A stretch of 64,000 bases of DNA from Shewanella electrica (lineage in GTDB: Bacteria > Pseudomonadota > Gammaproteobacteria > Enterobacterales > Shewanellaceae). The DNA lies in contig NZ_JAKOGG010000021.1 of the NCBI RefSeq assembly GCF_022321485.1, forward strand, positions 1-64,000, given 5' to 3'. A model generated the notes under the pieces. It worked only from the letters and a program-made list of their open reading frames with translations, was not told the origin of the DNA and made no database searches. Both the position numbers and the translations under genes were made by a program. Positions 8,789 through 15,837 of this stretch are shown here, piece after piece (the first letter of the stretch is position 1; every line of letters starts with the position of its first letter).

Positions 8789-9456
8789 CCACCAATTTAA
8801 TCCCAAGTGGTTGAAGCATCCTTTATAGCTAGGATGAGTGAGGTTAGTCAAAACCTCGTTTTGATCTTTTTGGTTTGTTTGGCTGTACCAAACCCAAGCT
8901 ACCCTTGGCAAGATTATCGCTGCGTGATTGCAACCTGCGGTTGCCAAAGTCGTGAGCTTTCGCGCTCACACCACGAGATAAGGGGGCTGTTCAGCCTTGA
9001 ACAACATCCATGTTTAACGGCCAGCTCGCCATACAAAGCTACGCTTTGGAAAGTCGTGGAACTGCTCGTTCCACACCAGAGGACAAGGGGCCTGGACGGC
9101 CTCGAACAACATCCATGTTTAACGGCCAGCTCGCCATCCATAGCTCGCGCTCATGAGCACACTCATCATCGATGAGTATTCGCCCTTCTAAATCCCCATG
9201 CCGCCCCACGGCGCAAAACGCTACGGCGCTTCTGGTTTGTCATCTGCGCAAATCGCTCTGATTCGCGGTCCCTCGCTCGGCGCTGCTTCGAGGTATCGAC
9301 GTACAGGATGTACTAATGCCGTGGAGCACATGGATGTGCGGGAACGGCGAATGCCTCGATTGCTTGATGCCTGCCCAACGCCCCTTCGCTGCGCCAAGGG
9401 GAATTGGTGTTGTCTGCAATTTCAGCGTGTTATCTGAGGTTAAATTGGTGGATGTC
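8789..9456 (-). repeat. Modular hairpin repeat, copy C (inverted)
   Basis: Read on the minus strand, copy C starts at 9456 with gacatccaccaatttaa, then follows copies B and D closely. Its other end contains the hairpins CAAAGC-GTA-GCTTTG (9034-9048), GCAACC-GCA-GGTTGC (8930-8944), ATCAC-GCA-GCGAT (8916-8928, one G:T pair) and CCAAG-GGTAG-CTTGG (8894-8908), given in minus-strand sense. A further ccaccaatttaa motif in plus orientation at 8789-8800 may mark the far boundary. No protein gene is supported within it. Confidence 0.65.
8999..9137 (-). repeat. Tandem module duplication (period 105 bp) inside copy C
   Basis: A block of about 34 bases beginning GAACAACATCCATGTTTAAC occurs at 8999 and again at 9104, giving a 105-bp period. 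A related block occurs in opposite orientation in copy B near 2500-2535. The bases between the duplicated blocks differ but form a hairpin in each unit (GGAAC-GAGCA-GTTCC in one, GTGAGC...GCTCAC in the other). This shows module duplication with stem exchange. Confidence 0.7.
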
Positions 9457-9562
9457 ACCATTTTGTAGTATGGAAAACTGAGTAACAGAGATTAAGCTGC
9501 GATGGATAACTTACAGATAAAGTAAAACAAAAAGATCATCAGAATCCCTTTTATTTTAGTAG

Positions 9563-9988
9563 TTAGTGTTGAGCTAAATATTGATGAACCAGTTCATATC
9601 CAGCTATACCCATCACATTAAAACTCTTATACTCTTCTTTATTGAGAACTCTTATGTGTTCATCGCATCGATATAGATTCCCTGCACTCTGATAAATCTT
9701 TAGTGCTTCTTTTTTTTGTGTTATCGGGATATTCCCAATGATTATCCAATCGCCATTTTTTATATTTTCTGACGATGAAAATATAATATCAAATTCCCCT
9801 CTTGAGTTTTTAAATGTTAAGAATTCACTGTCATTTGGCATGCTGCTATCAGATTGAATGCCAATGACGCCAAAAGAAAACGCTTTCTTAAATCGGCCTT
9901 TAAAAGCACATACTATCTGACAGATAGCGAATTTTTCATTATTCATTGGAATAACGAATATATCCCCTTCATTATATTTTTTACTCAT
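9563..9988 (-). CDS. Imm26-like immunity protein (orphan)
   Basis: This 141-residue protein starts MSKKYNEGDIFVIPMNNEKFAICQIV. The pattern GDIFxIPxxxxxFAxxQI is characteristic of the Imm26 immunity family, which protects against polymorphic/contact-dependent toxins. The gene is strikingly AT-rich compared with neighbours and sits alone between two inverted repeat termini (9440-9456 and 10201-10217), with no toxin gene beside it. It is therefore probably an acquired orphan immunity gene. Nine consecutive G residues (coding sense) lie one base before the ATG, replacing an ordinary ribosome-binding site. The family call rests on the N-terminal pattern only; the cognate toxin is unknown. Confidence 0.62.
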   Translation of the reverse strand: MSKKYNEGDIFVIPMNNEKFAICQIVCAFKGRFKKAFSFGVIGIQSDSSMPNDSEFLTFKNSRGEFDIIFSSSENIKNGDWIIIGNIPITQKKEALKIYQSAGNLYRCDEHIRVLNKEEYKSFNVMGIAGYELVHQYLAQH

Positions 9989-9989
9989 A

Positions 9990-9998
9990 CCCCCCCCC
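9990..9998 (-). promoter_or_regulatory. Nine-G homopolymer at the Imm26-like ribosome-binding site
   Basis: On the coding strand the tract GGGGGGGGG is followed by T and then the ATG start. It occupies the Shine-Dalgarno position but is only one base from the start, so the effective spacing depends on tract length. Such homopolymers slip readily during replication. Phase-variable translation is an inference. Confidence 0.5.
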
Positions 9999-10200
9999 TT
10001 TATTATAGATAGCGCATCATTTAATATTTCATTTCCCCATGATGAACTATCATCGGCAATTTTATAGTTTGCTGCATTAGGATTCGATGGCTATAAGATC
10101 GAATCTTATTTAGTAGGTTAGTCAATGAGTTCATAGATTTTGCACCACCATGCATACCTATAAACAAACAAATGGTAACAAACAAATGGCAAAAAAATGG

Positions 10201-10769
10201 GACATCCACCAATTTAATCAGCTAACACTCTGAATCTACAGGCGACACCGATTTCCCTTCGGCGCTGCGTAGGAGCGTTGGGCAGACATCGAGCAATCAA
10301 GTCATTCGCCGTTTAATAGGTAAGAACAACATATAAGTCTGCGGGTGTACTCCGTAAATTCCAAGCACAGATGAACCAGTGACCGTCCGAGGCATAGCCG
10401 TTCTCGCACGTCCATGTGCTCCACGGCATTAATACATCCTGTATGTCGACGCCGAGGATCGAGCGCCCATGGATGGGTTCACAGCGTGTCACTGGATCAT
10501 CTGTGCATAAGGCCGTTCTCGGACGTCCTGTCCTCCACGGCATTAGTGCCTCCATGCACGTCCCCGCTGCAGGCGATTTAGTGCGAATAGTTCCCAGATA
10601 ACGTTACTTGCAACATGCAAAAGCCGATGCTGCACGCTGGAAGCATTCTGGTGTGGAACGAGTAGTTCCACGACTTTCGCAACCACAGGTTGCAATCACG
10701 CAGTGATAAATCTTGGCAAGCGCAGCTTGCGTCAACAAAAGCGCGACACCATTTCGCGCCTCAAACGGC
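10201..10769 (+). repeat. Modular hairpin repeat, copy D
   Basis: Copy D begins with gacatccaccaatttaa (10201-10217), the exact reverse complement of 9440-9456. It contains two related modules (starting near 10394 and 10504) built on ccgttctcg, a short palindrome and tccacggcatta. A hairpin GTGGAAC-GAGTA-GTTCCAC lies near 10653-10671. The distal array is GCAACC-ACA-GGTTGC (10679-10693), ATCAC-GCA-GTGAT (10695-10707) and GCAAGC-GCA-GCTTGC (10716-10730). The copy ends at the TAG stop of the following minus-strand gene, just as copy A does. Confidence 0.68.
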
Positions 10770-11078
10770 CTAATCATCTGGTCCAGCCAAAGTAAACACC
10801 AAATTCTTGCGCATATCTTTAAGCACCACACCTTTTTTCAACATGGCGGCGCTAAGGCGCTTTTGCCACTTGAGCAATTCTGGCTCAGCCGCCGCCAAGG
10901 ATTGTTCGTTATCAAACTGGAATCGCAGCAGCAGTGAACCGGGGAATAACTGGTATTCCAGATTGAACCAGCATTGCAGCATACCGGGAAGTTCAGCACG
11001 GGCTTGTGCTTCTAGCGCATCAGCAACGCTCATCACTATGGCTTGTTGTTTGAGTTGGACTTTGGATAGTTTCTTCAT
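10770..11078 (-). CDS. Conserved-looking protein of unknown function
   Basis: This 102-residue protein has no signal peptide or membrane segment and begins MKKLSKVQLKQQAIVMSVADALE. It has a predicted mixed alpha/beta pattern with a central hydrophobic strand region (GSLLLRFQF) and a basic C-terminal part. I do not recognise the family. The complete frame, codon use like its neighbours and a clear start support a real gene. Its stop codon TAG is at the boundary of repeat copy D. Nothing nearby suggests a function. Confidence 0.7.
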   Translation of the reverse strand: MKKLSKVQLKQQAIVMSVADALEAQARAELPGMLQCWFNLEYQLFPGSLLLRFQFDNEQSLAAAEPELLKWQKRLSAAMLKKGVVLKDMRKNLVFTLAGPDD

Positions 11079-11182
11079 GCTGGAGACCTAATTTGAGCGC
11101 AAACATTCTGCGTGATGCTAAAGGCGGCACATTTTACAGAGATATCCGCTGATGTCGTGCAAAATACGCTGCACCAAATAGC

Positions 11183-11216
11183 AAAGGCCATTCGCATTCG
11201 CGTAATGGCCTTTTTT
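11183..11216. terminator. Hairpin with T tract, possibly bidirectional terminator
   Basis: AAAGGCCATT (11183-11192) pairs with AATGGCCTTT (11204-11213). Six T residues follow on the plus strand. On the minus strand only TTT follows the stem, but the position 20 bases after the DUF2999 stop suggests it also ends that transcript. Confidence 0.65.
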
Positions 11217-11234
11217 AATAAAGTAAGTGGCAAC

Positions 11235-11486
11235 TTACTTGTTCAACTGTGCTTTAGCGGCTTCTACTTTGGAGAAATCTAAGCCCAGCTCTTCTACGGC
11301 TTCTTTAATCAGCGCAGGGTTTTGCATCACCTGGCCCATCAACAGTTGCAGCTTTTCAGGTGGCAGACCCAGTTGGCCGATAGTGGCTACTGCTGCCAGC
11401 GGGTTTTGCGTAAGCGTTTGAAACAGTTCGTTGATCTGCTCGTTGCTAATATTGTTTTCTTTTAACAGCGCAATAATTGGATTCAC
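11235..11486 (-). CDS. DUF2999 family small protein
   Basis: This 83-residue soluble helical protein begins MNPIIALLKENNIS and ends EELGLDFSKVEAAKAQLNK. It matches my recollection of the DUF2999 family of small proteins from Shewanella and Vibrio. The function is unknown. It is a single gene with a hairpin terminator downstream and a short tandem repeat about 130 bases upstream. Confidence 0.78.
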   Translation of the reverse strand: MNPIIALLKENNISNEQINELFQTLTQNPLAAVATIGQLGLPPEKLQLLMGQVMQNPALIKEAVEELGLDFSKVEAAKAQLNK

Positions 11487-11615
11487 AATATCACCTTTGC
11501 TGTGGCATTGATTGAAATGGCGGCCAGTTTAGCATTGCACTCACGACAAATGTAGCCGTTAATGAGGGGCGGGAAGCCATAAGCGGGAAGCCATAAGCTG
11601 TAAGCGGTAAGCGCC

Positions 11616-11650
11616 CGCAACTCGCAACTCGCAACTCGCAACTCGCAACT
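11616..11650. repeat. Heptanucleotide tandem repeat (CGCAACT)x5
   Basis: Five perfect copies of CGCAACT lie between the DUF2999 gene and the 3' end of the PepSY gene. Just to the left is an imperfect duplication of gggaagccataagc (around 11569-11597). The array does not lie in a supported coding frame. It looks like a variable-number repeat. Confidence 0.85.
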
Positions 11651-11657
11651 CAAAGCA

Positions 11658-12239
11658 TCACACAAACACAAACGCGGCAGGTAATACGATACCAGCAATC
11701 ACTAACACCGAGCGCTTGCGCCACGGGCTGTATTTACCTTTCACCATAAACAGCGCCGATAACGCCAAGAACAGTAACATGGCGGCGTACAGATCAGAGA
11801 AGATCACCCATGCGCTATGTCCTTCATTTAAATGCAACTTATTAAAGGCTTGCAACACATGGCGCGGTTTAATCAACTCGGCGTGCAACACGCTGTGTTC
11901 GGTGTCCAGCGTCAGGTTACTGCCGTTTTGCAAAAACAGTTTGAACTCGTTGGCCGAACTCCAATAGCTGGTTTTTTTGGGCAGTTGCGTGTCAGCCGCT
12001 TGCAGCATCTGTTGCTCTAGTTCGCTATCACTGAGCTGTTGCCAAGGTTGCGGCGTCAGTTGCTGCTGTGTCTGGCTGACCGAGTAATTAGGGTTCCAGT
12101 CGCGAATATGGTTTACCGCAATGCCTGACACGGCAAACACTATGGTCAGGCCTACGCAGAAATAACCAATATCGCGATGCAACGTGCGGTTGAGCTTGAA
12201 CCAATTAATGCCTAACCATTTGCTAGAACGACTACTCAA
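11658..12239 (-). CDS. PepSY-associated transmembrane protein
   Basis: This 193-residue inner-membrane protein has a first membrane helix (about 24-45; GYFCVGLTIVFAVSGIAVNH), a periplasmic stretch with a PepSY-like region, and two C-terminal helices (about 147-190). The HRDIGYF and AVNHIRDWNP motifs are typical of PepSY_TM-like proteins often found near iron or redox genes. It overlaps the end of the upstream DUF4920 gene by 8 bases, so the two are one operon. The biochemical role is unknown; partnership with the DUF4920 protein is inferred from coupling. Confidence 0.8.
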   Translation of the reverse strand: MSSRSSKWLGINWFKLNRTLHRDIGYFCVGLTIVFAVSGIAVNHIRDWNPNYSVSQTQQQLTPQPWQQLSDSELEQQMLQAADTQLPKKTSYWSSANEFKLFLQNGSNLTLDTEHSVLHAELIKPRHVLQAFNKLHLNEGHSAWVIFSDLYAAMLLFLALSALFMVKGKYSPWRKRSVLVIAGIVLPAAFVFV

Positions 12240-12699
12240 GAATCTTCACTCCGCTTGGCGCTAATTGGTAGAAATTGACAGGTTCGGTAACACTGGCAAC
12301 ATCAAATGCTTTGCCCTGTTTTTTGGCTTCATCGGCCAGATAATCGCGGCTTTGTTCTAGGCTCAGCGGGATCGCGGTGAGCTTGCCGGTAACAATCGCT
12401 TCGCTGCCACGGGCACTCATGGGGAACACCATGTCGCCATCGCGCACTTTGATGAACAACTCTTGAAAACGTTGGTCGGATTTTACTGTCATCCAACAGC
12501 CGCGTTTTTCACACACGTTAGTGACCACGCCTTTGATAGTGACTTGCTTACCAACATAAGCATCTGGTGTTGCCAAAATGGTGGATACTGCGGTCACGCT
12601 GCTGTCGTTTACTGCGGTGCCAAAAGTTAATGCTTCGGCGTTTACTGTGCTCGCTACACCCACGGTCAACGCCAGTGCTAATAAGGTTTTTGCTAACAT
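12232..12699 (-). CDS. DUF4920 periplasmic protein
   Basis: This 155-residue protein has a cleavable signal peptide (MLAKTLLALALTVGVASTVNA). It contains an OB-fold-like DUF4920 domain with VGKQVTIKGVVTNVCEKRGCWM, where the C-E-K-R-G-C-W-M motif with two cysteines is the family hallmark and could bind metal or form a disulfide. It should be periplasmic. The start has a suitable GAGGAG ribosome-binding site. It is first in a two-gene operon with the PepSY-associated membrane protein. Confidence 0.82.
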   Translation of the reverse strand: MLAKTLLALALTVGVASTVNAEALTFGTAVNDSSVTAVSTILATPDAYVGKQVTIKGVVTNVCEKRGCWMTVKSDQRFQELFIKVRDGDMVFPMSARGSEAIVTGKLTAIPLSLEQSRDYLADEAKKQGKAFDVASVTEPVNFYQLAPSGVKILE

Positions 12700-12768
12700 G
12701 GGACACTCCTCGTGTTGCAGATATCAAGTAAATTATGGGTATAACTACATAAGCTAAACAACATCGCG

Positions 12769-15678
12769 TTAGTTTGCTGCCACCTGTTCTGATTTTGGGT
12801 GGCCCATCACGACAATACTGTGCTCTAACGGCAAAATCTGCTGCGCTAGCTGTTGCATGTGTTGCAAGGTAATACGTTCCGGCAATTGGCTGACACTCGC
12901 CAGATAACGCCCATCACCGTAACGGCGCTCGCTCAAAATTAGCCGCGTCAGCCAAGTGCTGTCTTGCGTCAAGCGCTGCTTTTCAGCGTAGGCGATATTG
13001 CGCTGAAGTGGGGTGACCATTTGCTGTTGCAGCAGCTGTGGCATCTCGGCCAGCACCTGTTTGGCGACGGCCAGCAGTTCATGGCGACGTTCAGGGGCGC
13101 AGTAAAAACCAAGTTCCAGTTCGAGGCGATCTTGGTAGGAATCCAGCTTCATGCTGAAATCTAGCCCGTATATGCCTGCCAACTGCTGCCGCAGACGCTG
13201 TTTGAGCGCGTGGCCGGTCAGCTCTGATAACGCTGCCACATCAAAGGCGCGTTCGGGGGTCCAATCAAAGTTGCTGAATCCCCGCAGCAACACCTGCGCT
13301 TTGGCGTCTTCATATAAAGGTTGTTCAAACTCTTCAGTAACTGAGCGCTGATATTGTGGTGCGGCGCTCAATTGGCTATGACGCGGAATACCTGCCAGCT
13401 TTTGCTGCCATAAGGCCGCGGCATTGTTAGGCAGTTTGCCAACAATATAGTAGGTCACTGGCTCGGCGAGCACAGCCCGCGCCGTCTGCTGCAATTGCTC
13501 AACGGTAAGCTGCTGCACGTGCGCTAGCTGTTGCGCTTTATCTTCTGCACCAAATTGTTTGGCGGTGATAATGCTGGTTAATTTGGGCGCTCGCTGCTGT
13601 TGCTCGATATCCCGAGTTAATGAACGTGCCAGTTCCTGTTTGACTTCCGCTAAGCCTGAGGCATCTATCATGCCGTGTTGCTGTTGCAGTCGGTAGCTGT
13701 CTAACAAGGCAGGGAGTTGTTCCGGCTTCACGGTGGCGGCCACACTTAACCGTTGCGATTGCAGTACCCATTGCCATTGCGGTAGTTGCTGCCATTGCGC
13801 ATCCGTCCAACCCGTTGGTGGCGTTTGTGCCCACAGCTGCACCGCAGTTTGGCTCACCAATGGCGACTGCTGGGCATTATCAAAGCCAACATCGGTGATC
13901 ACGTTGATATACAGTTTGCCATCTTGGGTGGGGCGATCCAGCCAGACAATGCGGTCACCGTTATCCAATAACCATTGGCTAATTGGCCCAACATCGCCTT
14001 GGGCGGGTTGCTGCTGAAATGTGTTGATCTGTCCCTGAGTGCTGATAGTAATCGCGGGTAAACTCACCACCGCAGGCGCGGGTTTGCTGGCTTTCTCTTT
14101 GACGTTAGCGGCGTTATAAGGGATGGCGCGAGCAAGCTGGTTCTCATCGGCATGCTGCCATTGGCTGGCAATCGAGCGTACCTCTGCCGCAGTGGGCAGT
14201 GCGCGCTGTTGTTTGCCTGGCACTTGATAATAGAGAAATTGATCATCACCACTCAGCAACTCATTGAGGCGACGCTGTAAGCTTGCGGCATCAATGGTAT
14301 CTAGCAGGGCTAAACGGCGCTCGGCTCTTGCTGCTGGGGTTTCTAATACTTTATCCGCCACCAGTGCGTTGGTGATGGCATCTTCCCATTGGCGATAATC
14401 CCGTTTGGCGCCGGTATTGTGTAACTGGCGTTCGAGGATCTGTCGCGCTTCTTGTTTGAGCACATTCAGTTCGGTTGCGTCGATCCCATGGCGGCGCAGG
14501 CGTTCCGCCTGTTGCATCATGAGTGACAATGCCGCGGCGTGATCTGGCGAACGTAACACAAATGCCGCCACGAAACGTTCATTGGTTGGCTGTTTGAGCT
14601 GCAACACTAGCGGTTGATCATCAAGCAACACCCGATCACGCATCAACTGCGACCGCAGTAATTTGCGCAGGAAATAACGGGCAAGATCATCTTGCTCACG
14701 CGCTTTAGTGCCCATTGCTGGCAAAGCGCTACGCCAACCAAATACGGTGGCCGAGGTCGTGCCGGTCGGTTCTTGTACTTGGCCGATGTGGAGTTGTGGT
14801 TTAAGGGGAAAATCTAAGTAACTGCGCTGCGGCGCTGTTTGTTTTGCTGCTTGACCAAAGGTATCCGTCAGGGCGGCGATTGTCGCTTGCGGATCCACAT
14901 TGCCACTAATGATAAGTTGCATGTTGCTGGCGCGATAGAACTGCTGGTAGAAGGCTTTCAGCTCTTCAATCGAGGCCGCTTGAATGCTGCTCGCACTGCC
15001 AATGGTAGGCCGCCCAACATAACGACTGGAATGGCGCAGTTGCTCTTTTTTCTGACGATGCAGCCGATCTGCCACGCTGTCGCCACGGCGCCACTCTTCC
15101 AAAATCACTTGTTGCTCTTGCTGCCAATCTTTATCAGTTAACTGCGCACCAAAGGCGATATCCGCCATCAAAGCCAACGATTGCGGAAGATCAAGCGCAT
15201 CATTTAGCCGCGTGCGCAGCATGAATTGGGTGATGTCTTCACGAGTTACCGCGTTGATTTCTTTGCCGGTGCTCCAACCTAAGCTGGCAAAATACTGATG
15301 CAAGCCTTCTGGATGCGCAGCGGTTTGACGAAACACCATGTGCTCTAACATGTGCGCCACGCCAGAGCTGCCGCTTTCATCAACCGAGCCAGCGTTGACC
15401 AGTAGGCGAATGTTAAATGGATCTTGCGCGCGGTTGCTGTTGTAGATGTAGTAACGCAGGCCATTGGCTAACTCGCCTTGCACCACTTGTGGGTCCCACT
15501 GCTGCGCGAGTAACGGCTCGGCACTCGCCAAGGTGGTTGCGGTTAACGGCGGCGTTTTGTCAGCCATTGGAGCACTGTTCTCACAACCACTCAGCACATA
15601 GGTAGCCGCAATAACTACCACAGTACATACGCTCCACTTTTTGTAACTGCTTATAACACCAGCAAAACCATTCAACAT
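12769..15678 (-). CDS. M16 (insulinase/pitrilysin) family zinc metalloprotease lipoprotein
   Basis: This protein of about 969 residues (from the ATG at 15678; a GTG lies one codon upstream) has a lipobox (VLSGC, Cys32). Two tandem M16 halves follow. The inverted zinc motif H-M-L-E-H is near residues 109-113, and a downstream EEWRRG supplies the third ligand. The C-terminal half keeps the inactive M16C fold. Relatives include PqqL of E. coli and FusC of Pectobacterium, periplasmic proteases that cleave imported iron proteins. It is divergent from a TonB-dependent receptor that precedes exbB-exbD-tonB, and a Fur-like box lies between them. A role in processing an imported protein or peptide is inferred; the lipoprotein anchor is unlike soluble FusC. 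Confidence 0.88.
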   Translation of the reverse strand: MLNGFAGVISSYKKWSVCTVVVIAATYVLSGCENSAPMADKTPPLTATTLASAEPLLAQQWDPQVVQGELANGLRYYIYNSNRAQDPFNIRLLVNAGSVDESGSSGVAHMLEHMVFRQTAAHPEGLHQYFASLGWSTGKEINAVTREDITQFMLRTRLNDALDLPQSLALMADIAFGAQLTDKDWQQEQQVILEEWRRGDSVADRLHRQKKEQLRHSSRYVGRPTIGSASSIQAASIEELKAFYQQFYRASNMQLIISGNVDPQATIAALTDTFGQAAKQTAPQRSYLDFPLKPQLHIGQVQEPTGTTSATVFGWRSALPAMGTKAREQDDLARYFLRKLLRSQLMRDRVLLDDQPLVLQLKQPTNERFVAAFVLRSPDHAAALSLMMQQAERLRRHGIDATELNVLKQEARQILERQLHNTGAKRDYRQWEDAITNALVADKVLETPAARAERRLALLDTIDAASLQRRLNELLSGDDQFLYYQVPGKQQRALPTAAEVRSIASQWQHADENQLARAIPYNAANVKEKASKPAPAVVSLPAITISTQGQINTFQQQPAQGDVGPISQWLLDNGDRIVWLDRPTQDGKLYINVITDVGFDNAQQSPLVSQTAVQLWAQTPPTGWTDAQWQQLPQWQWVLQSQRLSVAATVKPEQLPALLDSYRLQQQHGMIDASGLAEVKQELARSLTRDIEQQQRAPKLTSIITAKQFGAEDKAQQLAHVQQLTVEQLQQTARAVLAEPVTYYIVGKLPNNAAALWQQKLAGIPRHSQLSAAPQYQRSVTEEFEQPLYEDAKAQVLLRGFSNFDWTPERAFDVAALSELTGHALKQRLRQQLAGIYGLDFSMKLDSYQDRLELELGFYCAPERRHELLAVAKQVLAEMPQLLQQQMVTPLQRNIAYAEKQRLTQDSTWLTRLILSERRYGDGRYLASVSQLPERITLQHMQQLAQQILPLEHSIVVMGHPKSEQVAAN

Positions 15679-15721
15679 CACACGCTCAACGTAAATACTT
15701 CATAATTTGCGCGAATAATAT

Positions 15722-15736
15722 TGATAAAAATTCTCA
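15722..15736. promoter_or_regulatory. Fur-like box between protease and receptor
   Basis: Read on the minus strand, TGAGAATTTTTATCA matches the 7-1-7 Fur pattern TGATAATnATTATCA at 12 of 14 informative positions. It lies in the 159-bp divergent promoter region and could repress both genes under iron-replete conditions. Confidence 0.6.
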
Positions 15737-15837
15737 TTTACAATAAATTCCGCCCCCTAACTGGTTAAGCCAGCAGCGGTTGACCATTTTTGTGAGCTAG
15801 ATCGCTCAGGTAATTTGTTGATGTACAAAGGAGTTTT

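Noticed and set aside
8894-9140. CRISPR array
   Set aside because: Repeated units are only two or three, spaced 105 bp, with related rather than unique intervening sequence, and no cas genes are in the window.
10021-10212. Minus-strand 63-residue frame upstream of the Imm26-like gene
   Set aside because: Its first codons lie inside the repeat terminus, it has no clear ribosome-binding site, and the sequence is not protein-like beyond one short hydrophobic patch.
11483-11698. Minus-strand 71-residue frame across the heptamer array
   Set aside because: Its middle is a translated tandem repeat and it overlaps the 3' end of the PepSY gene.
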